From contig NZ_JADPQG010000001.1 in the NCBI RefSeq assembly GCF_015687175.1, positions 434,001-498,000 of the forward strand: a stretch of DNA of 64,000 nucleotides, read 5' to 3'. Source of the stretch: Reinekea sp. G2M2-21. Lineage in GTDB: Bacteria > Pseudomonadota > Gammaproteobacteria > Pseudomonadales > Natronospirillaceae. The notes under the pieces are model-generated. The model searched no databases, was not told where the DNA came from, and saw nothing but the letters and a program-made list of their open reading frames with translations. The position numbers were made by a program, and so were the translations under genes. Of this stretch, positions 33,620-42,912 are shown piece by piece. The first letter of the stretch is position 1. Each line of letters opens with the position of its first letter.

Positions 33620-34219
33620 TCACAGCGTGATCATCGGCACGATGGACAGCGCCAGAATGCTGCCCATGCTGATATTGAAGAACCGTTGCTGACGCTGGTT
33701 TTTCAATAATTTCTGTAACTGGCTGCCTGCAAACAGCCAGCTCCCAACGCAGACCAAACCAATCACCATGAACGTTAGCGCGATGATCATTACCTGCGGC
33801 AACATGGGTTGCTCTTGTACGGTAAAGGCCGGGATCGCGCTCAGGCACATAACCCAGGCTTTCGGGTTAATCCATTGAAACAACGCGCCCTGAACATAGT
33901 TCATGGGTTGACTGCGTGAGGCCGTTTCTCCGCTGACTGTGGTACGGGCGATTTTAATGGCCAGGTACAACAGGTACAGGGCACCTAACACTTTCATGAT
34001 CATAAATGACGCTGGAAATGCGACAAATACCTGCTCTAAACCCAAACCGAGGGTAATCAGCATCACTGGTACACCGGTACAGATACCCAGCCAATGGGGG
34101 ATTGAACGGCTGATACCAAAGTTTAAACCAGACGATAAGATCATGATGTTATTGGGCCCGGGCGTCCCGGTGGACGCCAGAGCAAACAGGATTAGAGCCA
34201 GATTAAGTGTCATGTTCAT
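33620..34219 (-). CDS. LysE-family translocator
   Basis: 199 aa from ATG 34217-34219; an ATG two codons later (34213) is also possible. Begins MNMTLNLALILFALASTGTPGPNNIMILSSG; five to six membrane segments; FQWINPKAWVMCLSAIPAF in the middle. Amino-acid exporter family. The ATG overlaps the stop of the DUF1127 gene (TAATG), so translation is coupled. Divergent from a MocR regulator, a common pairing for PLP-sensing control of exporters or amino-acid genes. Confidence 0.9.
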   Translation of the reverse strand: MNMTLNLALILFALASTGTPGPNNIMILSSGLNFGISRSIPHWLGICTGVPVMLITLGLGLEQVFVAFPASFMIMKVLGALYLLYLAIKIARTTVSGETASRSQPMNYVQGALFQWINPKAWVMCLSAIPAFTVQEQPMLPQVMIIALTFMVIGLVCVGSWLFAGSQLQKLLKNQRQQRFFNISMGSILALSIVPMITL

Positions 34220-34419
34220 TACCACAGTTGACGGTTTAACGTGCTGGCAAGGGTTCGCTGATCGCGGTACAGGCCAATGTCTTTCAGCTGTTCGCTTGAC
34301 AAACTTGCCAGTGCGTTGCGCGTTTGACGTTGTTTGACCCAGGCTTGCACAGCAGCAATCCATGCCAATCCTGGTACACGAATAGTGGGAAGGGTCAGGT
34401 TGGTTTGCATGGTTGTCAT
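34219..34419 (-). CDS. DUF1127 small protein
   Basis: 66 aa from ATG 34417-34419 with GAGGA eight bases ahead. C-terminal motif RQTRNALASLSSEQLKDIGLYRDQ is the DUF1127 signature (L..L.d..L.DIGL.R), rich in helix and basic residues. In alphaproteobacteria such proteins act in RNA and phosphate or arginine-related regulation; the role here is unknown. First gene before the LysE-type exporter. Confidence 0.85.
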   Translation of the reverse strand: MTTMQTNLTLPTIRVPGLAWIAAVQAWVKQRQTRNALASLSSEQLKDIGLYRDQRTLASTLNRQLW

Positions 34420-34509
34420 ATCGTGTCCTCGCATCAACAAAAATTAGGGAGCGTTAGCACCACCGGAGGTTGCGCTCAACGTGGACATAGCATAGGCTGC
34501 TCATCTGTA

Positions 34510-34565
34510 GCGGTACAGATCCAGAAAATATGAATGTTGATAGATACAGTTCAAATCTGTACCGC
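34510..34565. promoter_or_regulatory. MocR-type operator (11 bp inverted repeat)
   Basis: GCGGTACAGAT (34510-34520) and its perfect complement ATCTGTACCGC (34555-34565) flank TACAG-TTCAAAT-CTGTA (34545-34561), so three ACAGAT/CTGTA half-sites lie in the divergent promoter region of the DUF1127-LysE pair and the MocR gene. Confidence 0.6.
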
Positions 34566-34605
34566 ATTTTACATGAAAAACGCGAACAAACTGTGATGGT
34601 GGCTT

Positions 34606-36033
34606 ATGGAATCTCTTCTCTACGCGCAATTGGCCGATAATTTAATCGAGCATATTCAAGCCGGGGTGTACAAAGTGGGTGAAAAAATGCCATCGGTTCG
34701 GGCCCTGGCCAAGGCGGAGCAGGTGAGTATCGCAACCGTGAATTCCGCCTACGCCATTCTCGAAGATCGGGGTTGGGCCGAAGCGCGGCCTAAATCCGGT
34801 TACTTTGTGAAGCGTTCCAGCCAATCGTCGATTGGCTTGCCCTCGCAGATTAAAGTCAAAACAAGGCCGCGCGCGGTCACGACGAAGGAACTCGCGCTCG
34901 AAGTGCAACGCGAAGCCTCATCGGTTAAAAACCGGAACTTCAGTTGCGCTATTCCGGATTTGAAATTGTCCATCGCCTCGGTAATTCAGAAAACCTTTAC
35001 CCGGTTGTCGCGCGCTGGGTCGAATCTCGGGGAGGGTTACGATGCGACAGAAGGGCTGTTTGACCTTCGTCAGCAGGTTGCGCGCCGGGGTATCGACGGC
35101 GGTGTGCACATTTCCCCGGAATCGATCATCACCACCGTGGGTGCTCAGAATGCCATATCGCTGGCATTACGAGCGATTACGCAACCGGGCGATATCATCG
35201 CGGTTGAATCGCCTTGCTATTTCGGTTTGCTGCAAATGATTGAAGCGTTTGGCTTAAAAGCTATAGAGATTCCCGCGGACTCAGAAACCGGGATGAGCGT
35301 TGAAGCGTTAAAGCTGGCGTTACAGCAGTGGCCGATTAAAACCATCCTGTGTATTTCGACGTTCTCGAACCCGCTGGGTTGCACCATTCCGGATGAACAC
35401 AAAAAAGAAATTCTGGATCTGGTGGTGGAGCACGATATCTGCCTGATCGAAGACGATATTTATGGTGAGCTGCAGTTTGAAGGGCGGCGACCGAAAACCT
35501 TTAAGGCATTCGACCCGGATGGGCGGGTACTTTGGTGCTCCTCAGTGTCGAAAACAATGGATCCACAATTGCGGGTGGGTTGGATCGCGCCAGGCCGATA
35601 CTACGATGAAGTCTTGCGACAGAAGTACACCAACTATTTGGCATCACCAAGTTTACCGCAGGCCGTGACGGCGGATGTCATGTCCAAAGGTCTATATGAC
35701 CGACATTTGCGACAGGCTCGACTGTTATACAAACAGCGCAGCGAACAACTGCGCGACTTTGCCCGTCTGTATTTTCCGGAAGAAACCCGGGCCAGCTCCC
35801 CGAAGGGTGGCTTAGTAACTTGGTTTGAGATGCCAAAGAAAGTCGATGCGACGGCTTTGTATCACCAATGTCGTGAACTGGATATTCGCATCGCACCGGG
35901 TGAATTGTTTTCAATTTCTGGGTTGTACAAAAATTATTTTCGTTTGAATTTTGCCAATGAGTGGTCTTCAGAACGTGAAGCCGCGCTGAAAACCATCGGC
36001 GAACACTTGAAGCAGGCGATTCATCAAGCGTGA
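34606..36033 (+). CDS. MocR/GntR-type regulator with aminotransferase domain
   Basis: 475 aa. GntR winged HTH at 1-70 (LIEHIQAGVYKVGEKMPSVRALA, SIATVNSAYAILEDRGW), then a fold-type I aminotransferase from about 105. PLP Lys316 in SSVSKTMDPQLRVGW, Asp in LIEDDIYGEL, TFSNPLG in the core, and the C-terminal FRLNFA Arg for the carboxylate. Such regulators bind PLP or amino acids and commonly control the divergent gene, here DUF1127-LysE. Operator half-sites are in the intergenic region. Confidence 0.93.
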   Translation: MESLLYAQLADNLIEHIQAGVYKVGEKMPSVRALAKAEQVSIATVNSAYAILEDRGWAEARPKSGYFVKRSSQSSIGLPSQIKVKTRPRAVTTKELALEVQREASSVKNRNFSCAIPDLKLSIASVIQKTFTRLSRAGSNLGEGYDATEGLFDLRQQVARRGIDGGVHISPESIITTVGAQNAISLALRAITQPGDIIAVESPCYFGLLQMIEAFGLKAIEIPADSETGMSVEALKLALQQWPIKTILCISTFSNPLGCTIPDEHKKEILDLVVEHDICLIEDDIYGELQFEGRRPKTFKAFDPDGRVLWCSSVSKTMDPQLRVGWIAPGRYYDEVLRQKYTNYLASPSLPQAVTADVMSKGLYDRHLRQARLLYKQRSEQLRDFARLYFPEETRASSPKGGLVTWFEMPKKVDATALYHQCRELDIRIAPGELFSISGLYKNYFRLNFANEWSSEREAALKTIGEHLKQAIHQA

Positions 36034-36055
36034 ATTATCAGCGTTATCTTAAACC

Positions 36056-37504
36056 TTATTGTCCGTCAAACACGACGACAGATCCGCGTCCTTCATCGGA
36101 AACCATCAGTAAATTGTCATGCACGAATATACCAGTGACATTATCGAAACGATTATCGGCAGGCTCTTCAAGATCATCGGCATCGATGGTCGAGGTGAAA
36201 TCCGGTTGCCCCAATACGCTGTCTGCTGCAACGCCATTTTCGGTTGGCCAATCATTCCATACCAAAACACGATTATTATCGCTGTCGGCGACAAAGATCT
36301 GCCGACCATTGGAGAAAATGCCTTCGTAGTTATCGCATAATGATTCAGCGTTAGCGGCGTCTGAACCCAGGTTACATTCATTACTTGTGAAGTCAGCTTG
36401 ACCCAGAACGAAATCTGCCGGTTGGTTGTTACTGGTAGGAAAGCTGTTCCAACCCAGTACTCGGTTATTGGAGCCATCCGTTACCAGTAATTTGGTGCCA
36501 TCGGACCACACGCCAGAAGGATTGTTCATGGCGAATTCGCTTACGCCATCGGCGCAGCTGTCAAAACTCGATTGGCCCAAAACGAGGTCTGGAAGGGTGC
36601 CAGACGCCGTTGGAATTGTGTTCCAAATTAACACCCGGTTGTTGGTACTATCTGCTACCAGTAGGCGACCATCGACTGCCATAACGGCTTCTGGCTCATC
36701 CATGCGACTGGCCGAGCAGGCGTCTTCTTCGCTGCTCAAGGAGAAATCGGGGTACCCGAGTACAATGCCAAAATTGAGTTGATCGGACGTCGGTATGCTG
36801 TCGAAAATATACACAGCACCATCATCGTAGTCTGCGACAAAAAGGCGACTTTTATATACAAATGGCGTCTGGGGTCCATCGAAAACTCTTTGTTCCGGTT
36901 CTAGTGTTTCAGTGTTTAAGTAGTCTATGGCCGTAATCACATGGTCCGGTTCGGCATCTCGGCTTTGCGGTAATTCGTTATAAAAGTACAGGGCTTCGGC
37001 GCTGTAATCGGCTAGCCAGATGCCATTTTCGTCCATAAATAAATTGCCGTAGTAAGAGCGCTCGGCATCGACGAGTTCACCAAAGACGGTAGACGCTTGT
37101 TGATCTATCTCCAGGGTCAGGTTGACGCGAATCGTAATGGGCTCGCTGATCAGGGTATTGCCAGCTTTATCGGCTACTTCAAGTACGATGCTATTGTCAC
37201 CGCCCGCCCAGCGAGGAGCCGGAGAAATGACGACTTCTGTCTCATTGGCATTCCACTCGGTGGTGAAGTTGGTGATGGCGTCCCCATTCTGATTCAGTTT
37301 TAAGGAGTCAATCGCGATTGCTTCGGAGAAGCTCACCGTAACCGATTCGTTGGCGAGCAGCACGGTTCCTTCGACCGGCACCGACACCAGGCTAGGTGGC
37401 GTGGTGTCAGTTTCATTAGGGTTAGGGGTTTTGTTGTCCGGATTACACCCGGAAATCGCCAATGCGGTAGCGAGTGTTAATGTGCTTTTGTTCAGAGTGA
37501 CCAT
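36056..37504 (-). CDS. Lipoprotein with Ig-like and NHL/beta-propeller repeats
   Basis: 482 aa. Signal peptide with lipobox ISGC (Cys20). Residues about 35-130 are a bacterial Ig-like domain (PPSLVSVPVEGTV...VTVSFSEAI, LEVADKAGNTL). From about 145 come repeats of the type LLVADSTNNRVLIWNTIPT and LVLGQ.DF, at least four NHL-like blades (DGSNNRVLGWNSFPT, DSDNNRVLVWNDWPT). Cell-surface or periplasmic protein of unknown ligand. Convergent with the MocR gene, 22 bases apart. Confidence 0.85.
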   Translation of the reverse strand: MVTLNKSTLTLATALAISGCNPDNKTPNPNETDTTPPSLVSVPVEGTVLLANESVTVSFSEAIAIDSLKLNQNGDAITNFTTEWNANETEVVISPAPRWAGGDNSIVLEVADKAGNTLISEPITIRVNLTLEIDQQASTVFGELVDAERSYYGNLFMDENGIWLADYSAEALYFYNELPQSRDAEPDHVITAIDYLNTETLEPEQRVFDGPQTPFVYKSRLFVADYDDGAVYIFDSIPTSDQLNFGIVLGYPDFSLSSEEDACSASRMDEPEAVMAVDGRLLVADSTNNRVLIWNTIPTASGTLPDLVLGQSSFDSCADGVSEFAMNNPSGVWSDGTKLLVTDGSNNRVLGWNSFPTSNNQPADFVLGQADFTSNECNLGSDAANAESLCDNYEGIFSNGRQIFVADSDNNRVLVWNDWPTENGVAADSVLGQPDFTSTIDADDLEEPADNRFDNVTGIFVHDNLLMVSDEGRGSVVVFDGQ

Positions 37505-37731
37505 GTGGTGTTCTTTTCCTTGTTCGGCTGAATTGTCGTTTTGTGCGCTATTGTCTTAACCTCGGTCTTTCATCGTGAGAGGTCGGCACAGGCTATCTAA
37601 GTTGGTAACGTTTGAAACATCGATTTGGATGCAGAGAGAGACATTTTCTTCAAATATGACTGCTCTCGACTCACTGAGAAAGGGTGATACACTTTGGCGC
37701 GACTAAAAAAATGAAGTAGGAAGCCCGAAAA

Positions 37732-38205
37732 TTGAAAACCCCATTAATCACCCGCCGTGGTATGGACGATTTGAAAAAAGAACTGGACGATCTGTGGCGG
37801 AAGGAACGTCCGGAAGTGACCAAAAAAGTTCAGTGGGCGGCCAGTCTGGGTGATCGAAGTGAAAACGCCGACTATCAATACAATAAGAAACGCTTACGCG
37901 AGATTGATCGTCGCGTGCGCTATCTGCGCAAATGTGTGGAAACGCTAAAAGTAGTGGATTACCACGAAGATCAGGAAGGCAAAGTATTTTTTGGTGCCTG
38001 GGTTGAGGTGGAAAGTGAGCAGGGTGACACGCTGAAATTCCGCATTGTTGGTTACGATGAAATATTTAACCGCAAAGACTACATTTCTATCGACTCGCCT
38101 ATGGCACGCGCACTGTTAAAAAAAGAAGTCGGTGACGAAGCCGAAGTCCGCACTCAGGTCGAAACCAAGTTCTGGTATATCAATTCCATCGAATACGAGA
38201 AATAA
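37732..38205 (+). CDS. greB: Transcription elongation factor GreB
   Basis: 157 aa from a TTG at 37732, supported by the family N-terminus MKTPLITRRGMDDLKKELD and by AGGAAG about eight bases ahead. Coiled-coil domain 1-75 with the acidic tip in LGDRSENADYQYNKKRLREIDRRVRYL (D and E that hold Mg in the RNA polymerase channel), then the FKBP-like domain. It rescues backtracked RNA polymerase. Next to mnmC, convergent. Confidence 0.95.
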   Translation: MKTPLITRRGMDDLKKELDDLWRKERPEVTKKVQWAASLGDRSENADYQYNKKRLREIDRRVRYLRKCVETLKVVDYHEDQEGKVFFGAWVEVESEQGDTLKFRIVGYDEIFNRKDYISIDSPMARALLKKEVGDEAEVRTQVETKFWYINSIEYEK

Positions 38206-38231
38206 TGGCACTTCCGGAAAAAGTCGCCAGC

Positions 38232-40214
38232 TTACTTGTTTGTCTGTCCGCCCTTACCAATCTTCTGTCTCTTTTCCCGTAACAACGCTCGTACCACAAA
38301 ACGATTCGGGTTCAATGCCTGTACCAGGGACACCTGTAAGGGCAGTGGCTCTCCATGAATCATCGCAGCTAAGAGCTTTGCGCTCAGGTGCGATGAGCAC
38401 AGGCCTTTCGATCCATGCGCAAGATTAACCCATAACCCCGGCAAATGTTTTGCCGCCGGTTCTTTGTGGGCAAGGTTGCGTTGCAGGGGGATACGAAACT
38501 GTTCAGCCAGTTCGCTTGCCGGTGAGATCGGTCCTAACAAAGGCAAATAATCGGGTGCGTTGCAGCGCACCGCAGCGCGCCCTGAGACGACCACTTCATC
38601 GTCGCTGAGTAAACCCGGAATACGCTGTCGCAGATTGCGGATGTTCTCCTGATGGTCGGCATCGGTGACGGTGGTGTCTGTCGACTTCATCCGGAAGGTG
38701 CTACCGACGGTTAATGTTTCGTTGTGTACCGGCATGACATAGCGGTCAGTGCAGATAACCGCCTTAAGTTGGTGATGCTGCCCGTGTGCTGACAGTTGCG
38801 TGATCTGGCCTGCGATCGTATTCAGGGGCAGATGGGCGGTGTCATTAAAGTGCAGAGCATCAAAGGCGGTGCACAGAACCACCTGGTCAAACAACCACTC
38901 GCGTTGATCCGAACTGAGCAAATACCAGCCAGATTCCTGCTGATTTATTGAGATGATCTGGGTAGAAAATTCGCAGGTTACCTTGTGCGATTCTGTCAGG
39001 TAGTGAACCCATTGCGCGGGAGAGACCCAGCCACCTTGCGGAAACCACATTCCTGCATCTTGAACGGTGACGCCCGTTAAAGCGCTGAGTTCTGCCGCGG
39101 ATTTGATCGTCGCAAGTTCGGCGGGAATATAGCTGGATTCAGCGTGCTTTTGTAACCGATCAACTTCCGTTTGATTGTGAACCAGCTGCACGAGGCCCGT
39201 GGTTCCGTGCGCAACGTCGTTGGGCAACGCCGACATTTGCCGTTGCGCGACAATCAGTGCTTGGGCATAAAATTGCGTAGCTACGGTGTAGTGCGCCGAC
39301 AGTTTGGCGTACACCGCGCCCTGACTGTTTCCGGACCCGCCTTGAGCGGCCTCCGGGTGTTGATCAAACAGCGTGATCTCATAACCACGCTTCTTTAACT
39401 CAATCGCGCTGGTCACACCGGCCAGGCCAGCACCAATGACCGCAATTCGTTTTCGTCGGTTTGGTTTGGCGATGGGTAACTCGGAGCTGGGCCAATGCGA
39501 ATAGGGGATGGGTCCGCAAAGCCCCCTGTACTCGCCCTTCAGCATGTCGCGTTTTTTACCGAAGCCTTTGACTTTTGTCAGCGCAAAGCCAGCGCCGCTA
39601 AGACCATCGCGCACCAGACGTGCCGCAGTAAAGGTGGCGACGGTGGTTTTCTTGTGACTCAGACGCTGCATCTGCTGAAACAGTGCCGGTTGCCACATGT
39701 CTGGATTTTTACTGGGGGCAAAGCCATCCAGAAACCAAGCATCCACGGAAGCACTGAGTTCGGCAAAGGCGTTGGATGCGTCGTCAAACATGAGCAGCAA
39801 GTTGACTCGATCAAATTCCAGCAGGTGAAAACCGCTCAATGCAGGAGGGTAAGCGGCTTGTAAGACTTGAGTTTGTTCCGCGAATGCGGGCCACTGTTGA
39901 TAGATGCGGACAAGGTCTTCCCGACGCAGTGGAAACTTCTCACAACTGACAAAGGTTAGCCGCGCCGATGTCGGTGCGAATTGAAGAAACTGTTGCCAGG
40001 CAACGAGAAAGTTAAGACCGGTACCAAAACCCGTTTCGGCTATGGTGAAATGTGCCTTGTCTTCCAGAGCTGCGAATCGTTCAGGCAGGTGGTTTTGTTC
40101 AATAAATACATAGTGTGTTTCCGCAGCCCCCTGGCCCTTGGAAAAATAAATATCATCGAAACGGACCGACGTCGGCGTGCCATCGTCGGCAAAGGCAAGA
40201 TCAGCGTATTCCAT
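38232..40214 (-). CDS. mnmC: Bifunctional tRNA 5-(methylaminomethyl)-2-thiouridine synthase
   Basis: 660 aa. N-terminal methyltransferase (GFGTGLNFLVAWQQF near 60, DAWFLDGFAPSKNPDMW near 160-190) and C-terminal FAD oxidoreductase (IAVIGAGLAGVTSAIELKKRG near 260, ISPASELAEQF, then GLWVNLAHGSKGL). It completes mnm5s2U34 in tRNA wobble positions. The start overlaps the stop of the 40214-40564 gene (TAATG). Confidence 0.95.
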   Translation of the reverse strand: MEYADLAFADDGTPTSVRFDDIYFSKGQGAAETHYVFIEQNHLPERFAALEDKAHFTIAETGFGTGLNFLVAWQQFLQFAPTSARLTFVSCEKFPLRREDLVRIYQQWPAFAEQTQVLQAAYPPALSGFHLLEFDRVNLLLMFDDASNAFAELSASVDAWFLDGFAPSKNPDMWQPALFQQMQRLSHKKTTVATFTAARLVRDGLSGAGFALTKVKGFGKKRDMLKGEYRGLCGPIPYSHWPSSELPIAKPNRRKRIAVIGAGLAGVTSAIELKKRGYEITLFDQHPEAAQGGSGNSQGAVYAKLSAHYTVATQFYAQALIVAQRQMSALPNDVAHGTTGLVQLVHNQTEVDRLQKHAESSYIPAELATIKSAAELSALTGVTVQDAGMWFPQGGWVSPAQWVHYLTESHKVTCEFSTQIISINQQESGWYLLSSDQREWLFDQVVLCTAFDALHFNDTAHLPLNTIAGQITQLSAHGQHHQLKAVICTDRYVMPVHNETLTVGSTFRMKSTDTTVTDADHQENIRNLRQRIPGLLSDDEVVVSGRAAVRCNAPDYLPLLGPISPASELAEQFRIPLQRNLAHKEPAAKHLPGLWVNLAHGSKGLCSSHLSAKLLAAMIHGEPLPLQVSLVQALNPNRFVVRALLREKRQKIGKGGQTNK

Positions 40215-40564
40215 TAGTGTTGAGTCGGCAGCGCCAGAACCTGATTAAGCCATTGTTCGAAATAGCTTTTGGGTAAAACAACATCGGCCAGCGTGAACTT
40301 GTGCAGGTCGTCCAAGGTGTATTGTGTTGCCAGGAACAATTCCCACTGTACAACAACGTCATCGGCTAATGCGATGGCGGCTGTGGGGGTCAGTGGCAGT
40401 TCAGAGTCGGGGCTCATATCGTACTCGTCCACAAAGTGACTACACCACTCGACAATCTGAAAATGGGAAAAACGGGACATTGAACCCAGCAGCCCCTGGC
40501 TCAGTAAATCGGCCAGGTTCCGCAACGTATAGGGTTTTTCAATGGGAGTATCCAACCACGCCAT
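40214..40564 (-). CDS. Small hypothetical protein coupled to mnmC
   Basis: 116 aa. Acidic, helical, no membrane segment. TLRNLADLLSQGLLGSMSRFSHFQIVEWCSHF and DVVVQWELFLATQYTLDDL suggest a compact alpha protein. Translationally coupled to mnmC by TAATG. No family recognised. Confidence 0.7.
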   Translation of the reverse strand: MAWLDTPIEKPYTLRNLADLLSQGLLGSMSRFSHFQIVEWCSHFVDEYDMSPDSELPLTPTAAIALADDVVVQWELFLATQYTLDDLHKFTLADVVLPKSYFEQWLNQVLALPTQH

Positions 40565-40642
40565 AGCGGTTAATCCAAAAAAGTGTCATTAGCAAAAAGT
40601 GTATCACGAAAGGACAATAGTTCGTCTGCTGTCCGTAAAACA

Positions 40643-40670
40643 TAAAAAAAGCCGGATGAATATCCGGCTT
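40643..40670 (-). terminator. Terminator downstream of the SH3 gene
   Basis: On the minus strand, AAGCCGGAT, loop ATTC, ATCCGGCTT, then TTTTT: 9 bp perfect stem with U-run, 20 bases after the stop at 40690. Confidence 0.9.
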
Positions 40671-40689
40671 GAGAGATTCATGATGTTGC

Positions 40690-41370
40690 TTATTGCCAAC
40701 CATCTTTGCGCTTGCGGCCAGTCAGCCGGGGCAGGACAACCCCCAGGATAATACCGATAATGATCAAAATACCACCAACGTAGAGCATCTGTGTATCGTT
40801 GTACTCTTTTAGCGAACTGTTCTCAGCTTTCAACACATCCAGCTCGTTTTTAACGCGAGCATTTTCTTCGGCCAGGTCCTGATATTCGGCATCCAGGTTG
40901 ATTGCGTCGCCACTGATGGCTTTAATGCGGTTAAGTTCCTTGCTTAACTCCGCATTATTAGTGCGTAATGTTTCCAACTCACCGTTAACATCCCCCTTAT
41001 CCGCAAGCAGCGCTGTATATTTCGCTTCCAGCGTGTCGTATTGCTGTTGCAGTTGTTGTTTCTCAGCGGCCATGTTTTCTGCCTGAATGCGACCAGTGGG
41101 TTCGTCAAAGGTGTAACGTTTCGGAATCCAGCCTTCCAAGCCATCTTCAGTGCGTACGCGGATGAAGTCGCTGTCTTCCAGCTCTTCAAGAACTTCCATG
41201 CGAGTGCCTGACGTGATGGTCTTTAAACTTCGGTATTCAGAGCCTGGTCCAGTTCGAACGTTGACCCATAGAACGTCACTTAACCAAAGTGTTTCGGCAT
41301 AGGCCGTGAAGGGAGCAGCTGAAAAAAGCGTTAATGCAAGCAGCAGTTTAAAAACGCGTGGCAGAGGCAT
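40690..41370 (-). CDS. TIGR04211-family SH3 domain protein (YgiM-like)
   Basis: 226 aa. Signal peptide to about residue 25 (AYA-E). SH3b domain 27-90 (SDVLWVNVRTGPGSEYRSLKTI, IRVRTEDGLEGWIPKRY). Coiled coil about 95-195, C-terminal membrane helix YVGGILIIIGIILGVVLP then RKRKDGW. Inner-membrane-anchored periplasmic protein; precise role unknown. Ends with its own terminator. Confidence 0.92.
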   Translation of the reverse strand: MPLPRVFKLLLALTLFSAAPFTAYAETLWLSDVLWVNVRTGPGSEYRSLKTITSGTRMEVLEELEDSDFIRVRTEDGLEGWIPKRYTFDEPTGRIQAENMAAEKQQLQQQYDTLEAKYTALLADKGDVNGELETLRTNNAELSKELNRIKAISGDAINLDAEYQDLAEENARVKNELDVLKAENSSLKEYNDTQMLYVGGILIIIGIILGVVLPRLTGRKRKDGWQ

Positions 41371-41439
41371 GATAATTTCCTGTTGTGTCTTTTAATGTTC
41401 TGGTGACTGATTTTTGAAATAGATTATGAGGTCATTTTA

Positions 41440-41742
41440 TTAAGAAGGCAGTACTTTTTTAAAGGGTTTCACCACGACCTTCGCGTAAACGCCGCCACTA
41501 ACATAAGGGTCGGCCTCTGCCCAGGCTTGTGCCGAGGCTAGGTCATTGAATTCCGCGACCACCAGTGAACCGGAAAACCCTGCCTTGCCGGGGTCTTCGG
41601 TGTCGATCATCGGGTGCGGTCCGGCCAGCAATAAACGACCTTCATTTTGCAGTTGCTGCAGCCGCTCCAGATGCGCCGGGCGCGCAGCGAGTCGATTTTC
41701 AAGGCTATTTGGCTGATCTTCTGAGATAATGGCGTACCACAT
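41440..41742 (-). CDS. YciI family protein
   Basis: 100 aa. [35 protein letters not shown], and [18 protein letters not shown] are the YciI ferredoxin-like signature with the conserved His and Asp. Cytoplasmic, putative dimeric enzyme of unknown reaction. In many gammaproteobacteria it lies close to septation or membrane genes. Confidence 0.9.
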   Translation of the reverse strand: MWYAIISEDQPNSLENRLAARPAHLERLQQLQNEGRLLLAGPHPMIDTEDPGKAGFSGSLVVAEFNDLASAQAWAEADPYVSGGVYAKVVVKPFKKVLPS

Positions 41743-41960
41743 AGCGTTAATCCATAGTTATCTGATTGAATGTTGGTGGGTAAGTTACAAGGCGGAGGCT
41801 GTATTTTGCAACCGCCTTCCTGCAAATATGTTAACTGTTTCGACACAAATGTCCCGTGTGTACTGGGCTAACCCATGGGTGAACAGCACGTAAAGGCATT
41901 CATTTGAACGGGTTTGGTATTAATGACCCAGCATGAGACAACCAGAGATTTACTTTTTTT

Positions 41961-42848
41961 ATGATTCTGAATCGACAACATTCCTGGGAGCTGCATTGTC
42001 ACAGCCACTACTCCGATGGGCAGCTCAGTTGCGCCGATCTGCTCAGTCACGCCGCAGAAAGGGGTGTGACCGACCTGGCGTTGACCGACCACGATACGGC
42101 CGCCGGTTACCGGGACGCGCTTACCCTGGGGTGGGTACCCGCGGGGATGAACCTGTACCCGGCGACTGAGTTGTCCTGTGTGTGGCTGGGGCGCACCATC
42201 CATGTCGTCGGGCTGGGCATGGATGTGCATTCCAAGGCTTGGTTGGCTGTCGAACAAGATTATATCGAACGGCGGTTAACGCGTTTTCAGCGCATTTGTC
42301 ATCTGCTGGAAAAAGCGGGTTTTACGCTGGATGTCGCTCGAATCGAAGCCTTGGCCGGCCCTGCAACACCGGCGAGGCCGCATATTGCTCAATATCTGGT
42401 GGAGTCTGAACAGGTTAAGACCACAGGCCACGCCTACAAGCGCTGGCTCGGCCAAGGCAAGCCCGGCGATGTGAAGCAACAGTGGCCGGAGCTGGCCGAA
42501 GCGGTAAATACCATCACCGCACATGGCGGCATGGCTGTGTTGGCGCACCCGCATCGGTATTCATTGACTTGGACAAAATGCCGCGAGTTACTGGACGATT
42601 TCAATGAAGCCGGCGGTGTTGGGGTGGAAGTGGCCTGTGTGGGCATGCACCCGGAAAAGCGTAAATTTCTGACCAATCAAGCCCAACAGCGCCACATGTG
42701 GGTCAGTGGCGGCAGTGATTTTCATAGCCCAAAAACCAGCTGGTTGAAGCTGGGAGCCTTCCCCGATTGGCCAAGAGATGTGCCTTTGGCGAAAGATTGG
42801 TTACAGCAGCGAATGAATTCCATTTCTGTTTCTACCGTGAGTGAGTAA
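41961..42848 (+). CDS. PHP-domain phosphoesterase (YciV/RNase AM family)
   Basis: 295 aa. PHP motif 1 ELHCHSHYSDG (His12, His14), motif 2 LALTDHDTAAGY, TELSCVWLGRTIHVVGLGMD, motif 3 AVLAHPHRY, motif 4 GSDFHSP. The E. coli homologue YciV (RNase AM) trims 5S rRNA 5' ends and dephosphorylates 3',5'-bisphosphonucleotides. Followed by the YciO-like gene, the usual neighbour. Confidence 0.9.
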   Translation: MILNRQHSWELHCHSHYSDGQLSCADLLSHAAERGVTDLALTDHDTAAGYRDALTLGWVPAGMNLYPATELSCVWLGRTIHVVGLGMDVHSKAWLAVEQDYIERRLTRFQRICHLLEKAGFTLDVARIEALAGPATPARPHIAQYLVESEQVKTTGHAYKRWLGQGKPGDVKQQWPELAEAVNTITAHGGMAVLAHPHRYSLTWTKCRELLDDFNEAGGVGVEVACVGMHPEKRKFLTNQAQQRHMWVSGGSDFHSPKTSWLKLGAFPDWPRDVPLAKDWLQQRMNSISVSTVSE

Positions 42849-42912
42849 TTGGCTGGAATCGGGTAAAAAGTCAGGGTAAAGTAGCGGTCAAATTTCCTTG
42901 GCGGGAGCCAAT

